This document shows positions 1-14,404 of a DNA stretch of 64,000 nucleotides, piece by piece (position 1 is the first letter of the stretch; each line of letters starts with the position of its first letter). The translations under genes and the position numbers were made by a program. This DNA comes from Paraescarpia echinospica. Taxonomy: Eukaryota; Annelida; Polychaeta; Sabellida; Siboglinidae. The notes under the pieces were generated by a model. That model was not told where the DNA came from. It worked only from the letters and a program-made list of their open reading frames with translations, and did not search any database. Location of the stretch: NCBI GenBank assembly GCA_020002185.1, contig CM034537.1, positions 68,782,286 to 68,846,285 of the forward strand, read 5' to 3'.

Positions 1-816
1 TATAAAGTTAACAGGAGAACAACTGTTCCATACATCACACGTAGTCGCATTTAAAGTTAGCTGCATACAACTGTTCACATACACCACACGTGGTCACAGG
101 TAAAGTTGGCAGGAGTACAACTGTTCACATATATCACACGTAGTCGCATTTAAAGTTAGCAGGCATACAACTGTTCCCATACATCACACGTGGTCGCAAG
201 TAAAGTTAGCAGGAGAACAACTGTTCACTTATATCACATATAGTCGGAGTTAAAGTTTCCAGGTGTACAACTGTTAACGTACATCACACGTGGTCACAGG
301 TAAAGTTAGCAGGAGTACAACTGTTCACTTACATCAAACGTGGTCGCAGGTAAAGTTAGCAGGCGCACAACTGTTCACATACATCACACGTGGTCGCATT
401 TAAAGTTAGCAGGCGTACAACTGTTCACATACATCACACGTGGTCGCAGTTAAGTTACCGGGAGTACAATTGTTCACATACATCACACATAGTCGAAGTT
501 AAAGTTACCAGGCGTACAACTTTTCACATACATCACACGTGGTCACAGGTAAAGTTAGCAGGAGTACAACAGTCCACTTACATCACACGTGATCGCAGTT
601 AAAGTTAGCAGGCGCACAACTGTTCACATACATCACACGTGGTCGCAGTTAAAGTTAGCAGGTAAACAACTTTTCACATACACAAAACGTGGTTGCAGGT
701 AAAGTTAGCAGGAACACAACTGTTCACATACACCACACGTGCAACTGTTCACATACATCACACGTGGTCACAGGTAAAGTTAGCATGAGTACAACTGTTC
801 ACATACATCACACGTG

Positions 817-3800
817 TTCGCAGGTAAAGTTAGCAGGCGTACAGCTGTTCACATACATCACACTTGGTCACAGGTAAAGTTAGCAAGAGTACAACTGTTA
901 ACATACATCACACGTGATCACAGGTAAAGTTAGCATGTGTACAACTGTTCACATACATCACACCTGTTCGCAGGTAAAGTTAGCAGGCGTACAATTGTTC
1001 ACATACAACACGTGGTCACACGTAAAGTTAGCAGGAGTACAACTGTTCACATATGTCACACGTAATCGCAGTTAAAGTTAGCAGGCGTACAACTGTTCAC
1101 TTACATCACAACTGTTCGCATGTAAAGTTAGCAGGCGCACAACTGTTCACATATATCACACGTGGTCGAAGGTAAAGTTAGCAGGAACAAAACTGTTCAC
1201 ATACAAAACACTTGGTCGCAGGTAAAGTTAGCAGGCGCACAACTGTTCACATACACCACACGTGGTCGCAGGTAAAGCTAGCAGGAACACAACTGTTCAC
1301 ATACACCACACGTGGTCACAGGTAAAGTTAGCAGGAGTACAACTGTTCACATACATCACACGTAGTCGCATTTGAAGTTAGCAGGCATACAACTGTTCAC
1401 ATACATCACACGTAGTCACAGGTAAAGTTAGCAGGAATACAACTGTTCCCATATATCAAACGTAGTCATAGGTAAAGTTAGCAGGAATACAACTGTTCCC
1501 ATACATCACACGTGGTCGCAGGTAAAGTTAGCAGGCGTACTACTTTTACATACATCACACGTGGTCGCAGGTAAAGTTAGCAGGCGTACAACTGTTCACA
1601 TACATCACACGTGATCACACGTAAAGCTAGCAGGAGTACAAATGTTCACATACATCACACGTAGTCGCATTTAAAGTTAGCAGGCATACAACTGTTCACA
1701 TACATCACACGTAGTCACAGGTAAAGTTAGCAGGAACACAACTGTTCCCATACATCACACGTGGTCGCAGGTAAAGTTAGTAGGCGTACAACTTTCACAT
1801 ACATCACACGTGGTCGCAGGTAAAGTTAGCAGGCGTACAACTATTCGCATACATCACACATGGTCGCAGTTAAAGTTAGCAGGAGTACAACAGTTCACAT
1901 ACATCACACGTGGTCACAGTTAAGTTAGCGGGAGTATAATTATTCGCATACATCAAACGTGGTCACAGGTAAAGTTAGCAGGCGTACATCTGTTCACATG
2001 CATCACACGTGGTCACAGGTAAAGTTAGCAGGAGTACAACTGTTAACATACATCACACGTGATCACATGTAAAGTTAGCATGAGTAGAACTGTTCACATA
2101 CATCACACGTGTTCGCAGGTAATGTTAGCAGGCGAACAACTATTCACATACATCACACGTGGTCACAGGAAAAGTTAGCAGGAGTACAACTGTTCACTTA
2201 TATCACACGTGGTCTCAGGTAAAGTTAGCAGGCGCACAACTGTTCACATACATCACACGTGGTCCAGTTAAGTTAGCGGGAGTACAATTGTTGACATACA
2301 TCACACGTGGTCACAGGTAAAGTTAGCAGGCGTGCAACTGTTCACATATATCATACGTGGTTGCAGGTAAAGTTAGCAGGAACACAATTGTTCACATACA
2401 CCACACGTGCAACTGTTCACATACATCACACGTGGTCACAGGTAAAGTTTGCATGAGCACAACTGTTCACATACATCACACGTGGTCGCAGGTAAAGTTA
2501 GTAGGCGTACAACTTTCACATACATCACACGTGGTCGCAGGTAAAGTTAGCAGGCGTACAACTATTCGCATACATCACACATGGTCGCAGTTAAAGTTAG
2601 CAGGAGTACAACAGTTCACATACATCACACGTGGTCACAGTTAAGTTAGCGGGAGTATAATTATTCGCATACATCAAACGTGGTCACAGGTAAAGTTAGC
2701 AGGCGTACATCTGTTCACATGCATCACACGTGGTCACAGGTAAAGTTAGCAGGAGTACAACTGTTAACATACATCACACGTGATCACATGTAAAGTTAGC
2801 ATGAGTACAACTGTTCACATACATCACACGTGTTCGCAGGTAATGTTAGCAGGCGAACAACTATTCATATACATCACACGTGGTCACAGGAAAAGTTAGC
2901 AGGAGTGCAACTGTTCACTTATATCACACGTGGTCTCAGGTAAAGTTAGCAGGCGCACAACTGTTCACATACATCACACGTGGTCCAGTAAAGTTAGCGG
3001 GAGTACAATTGTTGACATACATCACACGTGGTCACAGGTAAAGTTAGCAGGCGTGCAACTGTTCACATATATCATACGTGGTTGCAGGTAAAGTTAGCAG
3101 GAACACAATTGTTCACATACACCACACGTGCAACTGTTCACATACATCACACGTGGTCACAGGTAAAGTTTGCATGAGCACAACTGTTCACATACATCAC
3201 ACGTGGTCGCAGGTAAAGTTAGCAGGCGTACAACTGTTCACATACATCACACGTGGTCACAGGTAAAGTTAGCAGGAGTACAACTGTTAACATACATCAC
3301 ACGTGAACACAGGTAAATTTGGCTTGATTACTACTGTTCACTTACATCACACCTGTTCGCAGGTAAAGTTAGCAGGGGCACAACTGTTCACACACATCAC
3401 ACGTGGTCGAAGGTAAAGTTAGCAGGAACAAAACTGTTCACATACAAAACACGTGGTCGCAGGTAAAGTTAGCAGGCGCACAACTGTTCACATACACCAC
3501 ACGTGGTCACAGGTAAAGCTAGCAGTAACACAACCGTTCACATATACCACACGTGGTCACAGGTAAAGTTAGCAGGAGTACAACTTTTCACATACATCAC
3601 ACGTAGTCGCATTTATAGTTAGCAGGCATACAACTGTACACATACATCACACGTAGTCACAGGTAAAGTTAGCAGGAATACAACTGTTCCCATACATCAC
3701 ACGTGGTCGCAGGTAAAGTTAGAAGGCGTACAACTGTTCACATACATCACACGTGGTCGCAGTTAAAGTTAGCAGTTAAACAATTGTTCACATACACAAC

Positions 3801-6800
3801 AAGTGGTCGCAGGTAAAGTTAGCAGGCGCACAACTGTTCACATACAACACACGTGGTTGCAGGTAAAGTTAGCAGGAACACAACTGTTCACATACACCAC
3901 ACGTGCAACTGTTCACATACATTACACGTGGTCACAGGTAAAGTAAGCATGAGTACAAATGTTCACATACATCACATTTGGTCGCAGGTAAAGTTAGCAG
4001 GTGTACAACTATTCACATACATCACACGTGGTCACAGGTAAAGTTAGCAAGAGTACAACTGTTAACATACATCACACGTGATCGCAGGTAAAGTTAGCAG
4101 GCGTACAGCTGTTCACATACATCACACTTGGTCACAGGTAAAGTTAGCAAGAGTACAACTGTTAACATACATCACACGTGATCACAGGTAAAGTTAGCAT
4201 GTGTACAACTGTTCACATACATCACACCTGTTCGCAGGTAAAGTTAGCAGGCGTACAATTGTTCACATACAACACGTGGTCACACGTAAAGTTAGCAGGA
4301 GTACAACTGTTCACATATGTCACACGTAATCGCAGTTAAAGTTAGCAGGCGTACAACTGTTCACTTACATCACAACTGTTCGCATGTAAAGTTAGCAGGC
4401 GCACAACTGTTCACATATATCACACGTGGTCGAAGGTAAAGTTAGCAGGAACAAAACTGTTCACATACAAAACACTTGGTCGCAGGTAAAGTTAGCAGGC
4501 GCACAACTGTTCACATACACCACACGTGGTCGCAGGTAAAGCTAGCAGGAACACAACTGTTCACATACACCACACGTGGTCACAGGTAAAGTTAGCAGGA
4601 GTACAACTGTTCACATACATCACACGTAGTCGCATTTGAAGTTAGCAGGCATACAACTGTTCACATACATCACACGTAGTCACAGGTAAAGTTAGCAGGA
4701 ATACAACTGTTCCCATATATCAAACGTAGTCATAGGTAAAGTTAGCAGGAATACAACTGTTCCCATACATCACACGTGGTCGCAGGTAAAGTTAGCAGGC
4801 GTACTACTTTTACATACATCACACGTGGTCGCAGGTAAAGTTAGCAGGCGTACAACTGTTCACATACATCACACGTGATCACACGTAAAGCTAGCAGGAG
4901 TACAAATGTTCACATACATCACACGTAGTCGCATTTAAAGTTAGCAGGCATACAACTGTTCACATACATCACACGTAGTCACAGGTAAAGTTAGCAGGAA
5001 CACAACTGTTCCCATACATCACACGTGGTCGCAGGTAAAGTTAGTAGGCGTACAACTTTCACATACATCACACGTGGTCGCAGGTAAAGTTAGCAGGCGT
5101 ACAACTATTCGCATACATCACACATGGTCGCAGTTAAAGTTAGCAGGAGTACAACAGTTCACATACATCACACGTGGTCACAGTTAAGTTAGCGGGAGTA
5201 TAATTATTCGCATACATCAAACGTGGTCACAGGTAAAGTTAGCAGGCGTACATCTGTTCACATGCATCACACGTGGTCACAGGTAAAGTTAGCAGGAGTA
5301 CAACTGTTAACATACATCACACGTGATCACATGTAAAGTTAGCATGAGTAGAACTGTTCACATACATCACACGTGTTCGCAGGTAATGTTAGCAGGCGAA
5401 CAACTATTCACATACATCACACGTGGTCACAGGAAAAGTTAGCAGGAGTACAACTGTTCACTTATATCACACGTGGTCTCAGGTAAAGTTAGCAGGCGCA
5501 CAACTGTTCACATACATCACACGTGGTCCAGTTAAGTTAGCGGGAGTACAATTGTTGACATACATCACACGTGGTCACAGGTAAAGTTAGCAGGCGTGCA
5601 ACTGTTCACATATATCATACGTGGTTGCAGGTAAAGTTAGCAGGAACACAATTGTTCACATACACCACACGTGCAACTGTTCACATACATCACACGTGGT
5701 CACAGGTAAAGTTTGCATGAGCACAACTGTTCACATACATCACACGTGGTCGCAGGTAAAGTTAGTAGGCGTACAACTTTCACATACATCACACGTGGTC
5801 GCAGGTAAAGTTAGCAGGCGTACAACTATTCGCATACATCACACATGGTCGCAGTTAAAGTTAGCAGGAGTACAACAGTTCACATACATCACACGTGGTC
5901 ACAGTTAAGTTAGCGGGAGTATAATTATTCGCATACATCAAACGTGGTCACAGGTAAAGTTAGCAGGCGTACATCTGTTCACATGCATCACACGTGGTCA
6001 CAGGTAAAGTTAGCAGGAGTACAACTGTTAACATACATCACACGTGATCACATGTAAAGTTAGCATGAGTACAACTGTTCACATACATCACACGTGTTCG
6101 CAGGTAATGTTAGCAGGCGAACAACTATTCATATACATCACACGTGGTCACAGGAAAAGTTAGCAGGAGTGCAACTGTTCACTTATATCACACGTGGTCT
6201 CAGGTAAAGTTAGCAGGCGCACAACTGTTCACATACATCACACGTGGTCCAGTTAAGTTAGCGGGAGTACAATTGTTGACATACATCACACGTGGTCACA
6301 GGTAAAGTTAGCAGGCGTGCAACTGTTCACATATATCATACGTGGTTGCAGGTAAAGTTAGCAGGAACACAATTGTTCACATACACCACACGTGCAACTG
6401 TTCACATACATCACACGTGGTCACAGGTAAAGTTTGCATGAGCACAACTGTTCACATACATCACACGTGGTCGCAGGTAAAGTTAGCAGGCGTACAACTG
6501 TTCACATACATCACACGTGGTCACAGGTAAAGTTAGCAGGAGTACAACTGTTAACATACATCACACGTGAACACAGGTAAATTTGGCTTGATTACTACTG
6601 TTCACTTACATCACACCTGTTCGCAGGTAAAGTTAGCAGGGGCACAACTGTTCACACACATCACACGTGGTCGAAGGTAAAGTTAGCAGGAACAAAACTG
6701 TTCACATACAAAACACGTGGTCGCAGGTAAAGTTAGCAGGCGCACAACTGTTCACATACACCACACGTGGTCACAGGTAAAGCTAGCAGTAACACAACCG

Positions 6801-7344
6801 TTCACATATACCACACGTGGTCACAGGTAAAGTTAGCAGGAGTACAACTTTTCACATACATCACACGTAGTCGCATTTATAGTTAGCAGGCATACAACTG
6901 TACACATACATCACACGTAGTCACAGGTAAAGTTAGCAGGAATACAACTGTTCCCATACATCACACGTGGTCGCAGGTAAAGTTAGAAGGCGTACAACTG
7001 TTCACATACATCACACGTGGTCGCAGTTAAAGTTAGCAGTTAAACAATTGTTCACATACACAACAAGTGGTCGCAGGTAAAGTTAGCAGGCGCACAACTG
7101 TTCACATACAACACACGTGGTTGCAGGTAAAGTTAGCAGGAACACAACTGTTCACATACACCACACGTGCAACTGTTCACATACATTACACGTGGTCACA
7201 GGTAAAGTAAGCATGAGTACAAATGTTCACATACATCACATTTGGTCGCAGGTAAAGTTAGCAGGTGTACAACTATTCACATACATCACACGTGGTCACA
7301 GGTAAAGTTAGCAAGAGTACAACTGTTAACATACATCACACGTG
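817..7344. repeat. Higher-order duplication: two 3264-bp blocks in direct tandem
   Basis: Positions 817-4080 and 4081-7344 are near-identical copies in register: rare variants in the first copy recur exactly 3264 bp later (the ACAGCTG variant near 839 and 4103; the shortened GTGGTCCAG near 2262 and 5526; ACACAATTG near 2390 and 5654). Inside each block a second duplication of 721 bp is visible (2336 to 3057, and 5600 to 6321). Few differences separate the copies, for example AGTAAAG versus AGTTAAG near 2988 and 6252. This points to recent unequal exchange, or a collapse or expansion artefact in the assembly. Confidence 0.85.
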
Positions 7345-9485
7345 ATCGCAGGTAAAGTTAGCATGAGTACAACTGTTCACATACATCACACGTGTTCGCA
7401 GGTAAAGTTAGCAGGCGTACAATTGTTCACATACAACACGTGGTCACACGTAAAGTTAGCAGGAGTACAGCTGTTCACATATATCACACGTGGTCGCAGT
7501 TAAAGTTAGCAGGCTTACAACTGTTCACTTACATCACACCTGTTCGCATGTAAAGTTAGCAGGCGCACAACTGTTCACATACATCACACGTGGTCGAAGG
7601 TAAAGTTAGCAGGAACAAAACTGTTCACATACAAAACATTTGTTCCCAGGGAAAGTTAGCAGGTGCACAACTGTTCACATACACCACACGTGGTCGCAGG
7701 TAAAGCTAGCAAGAACACAATTGTTCACATACACCACACGTGGTCACAGGTAAAGTTAGCAGGAGTACAACTGTTCACATACATCACACGTAGTCGCATT
7801 TAAAGTTAGCAGGCATACAACTGTTCACATACATCACACGTAGTCACATGTAAAGTTAGCAGGAATACAACTGTTCCCATACATCACACGTAGTCACAGG
7901 TAAAGTAAGCAGGAATGCAACTGTTCCCATACATCACACGTGGTCGCAGGTAAAGTTAGCAGGCGTACAACTTTTACATACATCACAAGTGGTCGCAGGT
8001 AAAGTTAGCAGGCGTACAACTGTTCACATACATCACACGTGATCACACGTAAAGTTAGCAGGAGTACAACTGTTCACATACATCACACGTCGTCACAGGT
8101 AAAGTTAGCAGGAATACAACTGTTCACATACATCACACGTGGTCGCAGGTAAAGTTAGCAGGCGCTCAACTGTTCACATACAACACACGTGGTTGCAGGT
8201 AAAGTTAGCAGGAACACAACTGTTCACATACACCACACGTGCAACTGTTCACATACATCACACGTGGTCACAGGTAAAGTTAGCATGAGTACAACTGTTC
8301 ACATACATCACACGTGGTCGCAGGTAAAGTTAGCAGGCGTACAACTGTTCACATACATCACACGTGGTCACAGGTAAAGTTAGCAAGAGTACAACTGTTA
8401 ACATACATCACACGTGATCACAGGTAAAGTTAGCATGTGTACAACTGTTCACATACATCACACGTGTTCGCAAGTAAAGTTAGCAGGCGTACAATTGTTC
8501 ACATACAACACGTGGTCACACGTAAAGTTAGCAGGAGTACAACTGTTCACATATATCACACGTAATCGCAGTTAAAGTTAGCAGGCGTACAACTGTTCAC
8601 ATACATCACACGTGGTCACAGGTAAAGTTAGCAGGAGTACAACTGTTAACATACATCACACGTGATCACATGTAAAGTTAGCATGAGTACAACTTTTCAC
8701 ATAGATCACACATTTTTCGCAGGTAATGTTAGCAGGCGAACAACTATTCACATACATCACACGTGGTCACAGGAAAAGTTAGCAGGAGTATAACTGTTCA
8801 CTTATATCACACGTGGTCTCAGGTAACGTTAGCAGGCGCACAACTGTTCACATACATAACACGTGGTCGCAGGTAAAGTTAGCAGGTAAACAACTGTTCA
8901 CATACACAAAACGTGGTCGCAGGTAAAGTTAGCAGGCGCACAACTGTTCACATACAACACACGTGGTTGCAGGTAAAGTTAGCAGGAACACAATTGTTCA
9001 CATACACCACACGTGCAACTGTTCACATACATCACACGTGGTCACAGGTAAAGTTTGCATGAGCACAACTATTCACATACATCACACGTGGTCGCAGGTA
9101 AAGTTAGCAGGCGTACAACTGTTCACATACATCACACGTGGTCACAGGTAAAGTTAGCAGGAGTACAACTGTTAACATACATCACACGTGATCACAGGTA
9201 AAGTTGGCATGAGTACAACTGTTCACATACATCACACGTGTTCGCAGGTAAAGTTAGCAGGCGTACAACTGTTCACATACAACTCGTGGTCACACGTAAA
9301 GTTAGCAGGAGTACAATTGTTCACACATGTCACACGTGGTCGCAGTTAAAGTTAGCAGGCGTACAACCGTTCACTTACATCACACCTGTTCGCAGGTAAA
9401 GTTAGCAGGCGCACAACTGTTCACACACATCACACGTGGTCGCAGGTAAAGTTAGCAGGCGCACAACTGTTCACATACACCACAC

Positions 9486-12400
9486 GTGGTCACAGGTAAA
9501 GCTAGCAGGAACACAACTGTTCACATACACCACACGTGGTCACAAGTAAAGTTAGCAGGAGTACAAATGTTCACATACATCACACGTAGTCGCATTTATA
9601 GTTAGCAGGCATACAACTGTTCACATACATCACACGTAGTCACAGGTAAAGTTAGCAGGAATACAACTGTTCCCATACATCACACGTGGTCGCAGGTAAA
9701 GTTAGAAGGCGTACAACTGTTCACATACATCACACGTGATCACACGTAAAGTTAGCAGGAGTACAATTGTTAACATCCATTACACATAGTCGCAGTTAAA
9801 GTTACTAGGCGTACAACTTTCACATACATCACACGTGGTCGCAGGTAAAGTCATCAGGCGTACAACTATTCGCATACATCACACATCGACCCAGTTAAAG
9901 TTAGTACAACTATTCACATACATCACACGTGGTCGCAATTAAGTTAGCGGGAGTACAATTGTTCGCATACATCACACGTGGTCACAGGTAAAGTTAGCAT
10001 GAGTACAAATGTTCACATACATCCCACGTGGTCAGCGGTAAAGTTAGCAGGCGTACAACTATTCACACACATCACACGTGGTCGCAGTTAAAGTTAGCAG
10101 GTAAACAATTGTTCACATACACAACAAGTGGTCGCAGGTAAAGTTAGCAGGCGCACAACTGTTCACATACAACACACGTGGTTGCAGGTAAAGTTAGCAG
10201 GAACACAACTGTTCACATACACCACACGTGCAACTGTTCACATACATTACACGTGGTCACAGGTAAAGTAAGCATGAGTACAAATGTTCACATACATCAC
10301 ATTTGGTCGCAGGTAAAGTTAGCAGGCGTACAACTGTTCACATACATCACACGTGGTCACAGGTAAAGTTAGCAAGAGTACAATTGTTAACATACATCAC
10401 ACGTGATCACAGGTAAAGTTAGCATGAGTACAACTGTTCACATACATCATACGATTTAGCAGGCGTACAATTGTTCACATACAACACGTGGTCACACGTA
10501 AAGTTAGCAGGAGTACAACTGTTCACATATATCACACGTGGTCGCAGTTAAAGTTAGCAGCACAACTGTTCACTTACATCACACCTGTTCGCATGTAAAG
10601 TTAGCAGGCGCACAACTGTTCACATACATCACACGTGGTCGAAGGTAAAGTTAGCAGGAACAAAACTTTTAACATACAAAACATTTGGTCGCAGGAAAAG
10701 TTAGCAGGTGCACAACTGTTCACATACACCACACGTGGTCGCAGGTAAAGCTAGCAGGAACACAATTGTTCACATACACCACATTTGGTCACAGGTAAAG
10801 TTAGCAGGAGTACAACTGTTCACATACATCACACGTAGTCGCATTTAAAGTTAGCAGGCATACAACTGTTCACATACATCACACGTAGTCACAGGTAAAG
10901 TTAGCAGGAATACAACTGTTCCCATACATCACACGTAGTCACAGGTAAAGTTAGCAGGAATACAACTGTTCCCATACATCACACGTGGTCGCAGGTAAAG
11001 TTAGCAGGCGTACAACTGTTCACGTACATCACACGTGATCACACGTAAAGTTAGCAGGAGTACAACTGTTCACATACATCACACATAGTCGCAGTTAAAG
11101 TTACCAGGCGTACAACTTTCACATACATCACACTGGTCGCAGGTAAAGTTAGCAGGAGTACAACTGTTCACATACACCACACGTGCAACTGTTCACATAC
11201 ATCACACGTGGTCACAGGTAAAGTTAGCAGGAGTAAAACTGTTCACATACATCACACATGGTCGCTGTTAAAGTTAGCAGGCGTACAACTGTTCACATAC
11301 ATCACACGTGGTCGCAGTTAAAGTTAGTAGGCGTACAACTGTCCACATACATCACACGTGGTCGCAGGTAAAGTTAGCAGGAGTACAACTGTTCACATAC
11401 ATCACACGTGGTCACAGGTAAAGCTAGCAGGAACACAACTGTTCACATACACCACACGTGGTCACAAGTAAAGTTAGCAGGAGTACAAATGTTCACATAC
11501 ATCACACGTAGTCGCATTTATAGTTAGCAGGCATACAACTGTTCACATACATCACACGTAGTCAGAGGTAAAGTTAGCAGGAATACAACTGTTCCCATAC
11601 ATCACACGTGGTCGCAGGTAAAGTTAGAAGGCGTACAACTGTTCACATACATCACACGTGATCACACGTAAAGTTAGCAGGAGTACAATTGTTAACATCC
11701 ATTACACATAGTCGCAGTTAAAGTTACTAGGCGTACAACTTTCACATACATCACACGTGGTCGCAGGTAAAGTCATCAGGCGTACAACTATTCGCATACA
11801 TCACACATCGACCCAGTTAAAGTTAGTACAACTATTCACATACATCACACGTGGTCGCAATTAAGTTAGCGGGAGTACAATTGTTCGCATACATCACACG
11901 TGGTCACAGGTAAAGTTAGCAGGCGTACAACTGTTTACATACATCACAAGTTGTGACAGGTAAAGTTAGCATGAATACAACTGTTTACATACATCACACG
12001 TGGTCGGAGGTAAAGTTAGCAGGCGTACAACTGTTAACATACATCACACGTGATCACAGGTAAAGTTAGCATGAGTACAACTGTACTCATACATCACCCG
12101 TGGTCACAGGTAAAGTTAGCATGAGTACAAATGTTCACATACATCCCACGTGGTCAGCGGTAAAGTTAGCAGGCGTACAACTATTCACATACATCACACG
12201 TGGTCGCAGTTAAAGTTAGCAGGTAAACAATTGTTCACATACACAACAAGTGGTCGCAGGTAAAGTTAGCAGGCGCACAACTGTTCACATACAACACACG
12301 TGGTTGCAGGTAAAGTTAGCAGGAACACAACTGTTCACATACATTACACGTGGTCACAGGTAAAGTAAGCATGAGTACAAATGTTCACATACATCACATT

Positions 12401-13130
12401 TGGTCGCAGGTAAAGTTAGCAGGCGTACAACTGTTCACATACATCACACGTGGTCACAGGTAAAGTTAGCAAGAGTACAACTGTTAACATACATCAGACG
12501 TGATCACAGGTAAAGTTAGCATAAGTACAACTGTTCACATACATCATACGTGTTCGCAGGTAAATTTAGCAGGCGTACAATTGTTCACATACAACACGTG
12601 GTCACACGTAAAGTTAGCAGGAGTACAACTGTTCACATATATCACACGTGGTCGCAGTTAAAGTTAGCAGGCTTACAACTGTTCACTTACATCACACCTG
12701 TTCGCATGTAAAGTTAGCAGGCGCACAACTGTTCACATACATCACACGTGGTCGAAGGTAAAGTTAGCAGGAACAAAACTTTTAACATACAAAACATTTG
12801 GTCACAGGTAAAGTTAGCAGGAGTACAACTGTTCACATACATCACACGTAGTCGCATTTAAAGTTAGCAGGCATACAACTGTTCACATACATCACACGTA
12901 GTCACAGGTAAAGTTAGCAGGAATACAACTGTTCCCATACATCACACGTAGTCACAGGTAAAGTTAGCAGGAATACAACTGTTCCCATACATCACACGTG
13001 GTCGCAGGTAAAGTTAGCAGGCGTACAACTGTTCACGTACATCACACGTGATCACACGTAAAGTTAGCAGGAGTACAACTGTTCACATACATCACACATA
13101 GTCGCAGTTAAAGTTACCAGGCGTACAACT
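9486..13130. repeat. Second higher-order duplication in the satellite (~1.92 kb offset)
   Basis: A run of unusual monomers starting at 9486 recurs 1922 bp later at 11408, including the variants GTCATCAGG (near 9848 and 11770), CATCGACCC (near 9884 and 11806) and CATCCCACG (near 10020 and, with about 200 bp of extra monomers, 12143). The second copy therefore gained about four monomers. The pattern is typical of an array evolving by segmental amplification. Confidence 0.7.
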
Positions 13131-13852
13131 TTCACATACATCACACGTGGTCACAGGTAAAGTTAGCAGGAGTAAAACTGTTCACATACATCACACATGG
13201 TCGCAGTTAAAGTTAACAGGCGTACAACTGTTCACATACATCACACGTGGTCGCAGTTAAAGTTAGTAGGCGTACAACTGTCCACATACATCACACGTGG
13301 TCGCAGGTAAAGTTAGCAGGAGTACAACTGTTCACATACACCACACGTCCAACTGTTCACATACATCACACGTTGTCGCAGGTAAAGTTAGCAGGAGTAC
13401 AACTGTTCACATACATAACACGTGGTCACAGGTAAAGTTAGCAGGCGTACAACTGTTCACATACATCACACGTGGTCACAGGTAAAGTTAGCAGGAACAC
13501 AACTGTTCACATACACCACACGTGGTCGCAGGTAAAGTTAGCAGGCGCACAACTGTTCACGTACACCACACGCGGTCGCAGGTAAAGTTAGCAGGACCAC
13601 AACTGTTCAATTACATCATACGTGATCGCAGTTAAAGTTAGCAGGAACACAACTGTTCACATACACCACACGTGATCGCAGGTAAAGTTAGCAGGCGTAC
13701 AACAGTTTACTTACATCACACGTGGTCTCAGATAAAATTAGCAGGAACACAACTGTTCAGATACATCACATGTGGTCGCAGGTAAAATTAGTAGGAACGC
13801 AACTGTTCATATAAACCACACGTGGTCGCAGGTAAAGTTAGCAGGCGCACAA

Positions 13853-14093
13853 CTGCAAATACCAGACTTGTCATGTGCTGGAAGCCCCATAAATATTTTT
13901 ACTATCGATTGCATCCTGTCAGTGCACATGCCACGACTCTCTAAGATTTGTCCACGTTCGTTACGCAATGGATGTAGTCGCAACTTGTGTGGTCACCGAC
14001 TCGATCCTGGAGTTTGTTTCTGGAACTGAATGCGCCCGAAACATGTAATACATGATATTTGCAACAGGTTATTAATAATGATATTAATTCACT
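13853..14093. other. Unassigned single-copy-looking DNA
   Basis: This stretch separates the satellite from the first MITE-like element. No coding sequence, RNA gene or repeat was recognised. Confidence 0.5.
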
Positions 14094-14404
14094 GGCGTCG
14101 GAATGTAGTGCATATTGAGGGATGAGGCTCTCCAAAAACCTCGATTTGCACACACCCCCCCCCCCCGAGGCTTGACCAAACCCCCACTTTGAAACTCTCC
14201 AACATCAATTCGTACCTACTTGAAGCTCGCCACTAAAATCTCACTTTCTGGCTCTCCACAAACATAAATTTGCATCCCTATAACTCTCACAAAAACCTCA
14301 AATTATATCCAAAAATCTAAATTTTGGGTGTTAATCCATCTCCAGCTCCACATCTAAATCACTGGGGTGTTGAGCCCCCATACGCCCGCCCCTGTTCTGA
14401 CGCC
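14094..14404 (+). mobile_element. MITE-like element, copy 1
   Basis: A 311-bp non-coding unit begins GGCGTCGGAA and ends TTCTGACGCC, giving a short terminal inverted repeat (about 9 of 10 positions pair). It contains a C-run (about 14148-14166) and C-rich words such as TTGAGCCCCC. An inverted relative lies at 15326-15680; the two share the outer segment GGCGTCG, GGGATGAGGC, AAAACCTC and TTGCAC in the same order. No protein can be supported from it. The class is unknown. Confidence 0.5.

Larger units (their letters stand above)
1..13852. repeat. 50-bp satellite/minisatellite array (about 275 monomers)
   Basis: The first 13.85 kb is an uninterrupted tandem array with a 50-bp period, seen as the recurring GGTAAAGTTAGCAGG at 50-base spacing (for example 1321 and 1371). 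A typical monomer holds GTAAAGTTAGCAGG, then ACAACTGTTCACATACATC, then ACACGTGGTC. Single-base variants and short indels are common, including shortened units near 727-741 and 9897-9906. Short open frames in it all read the same repeated words and are not genes. Many monomers contain the palindrome CACGTG and a string close to a consensus 5' splice donor (CAG|GTAAAGT). The array continues beyond the left edge and ends abruptly near 13852. Confidence 0.97.

Noticed and set aside
1..13852. CRISPR-like array
   Set aside because: There are no unique spacers, the whole 50-bp unit repeats, and the context is animal.
390..14029. Open frames of 60-95 codons throughout the satellite
   Set aside because: They read the same repeated words (such as VAGKVSR and VHIHHT) in every copy and shift with monomer indels; they are translated repeat.
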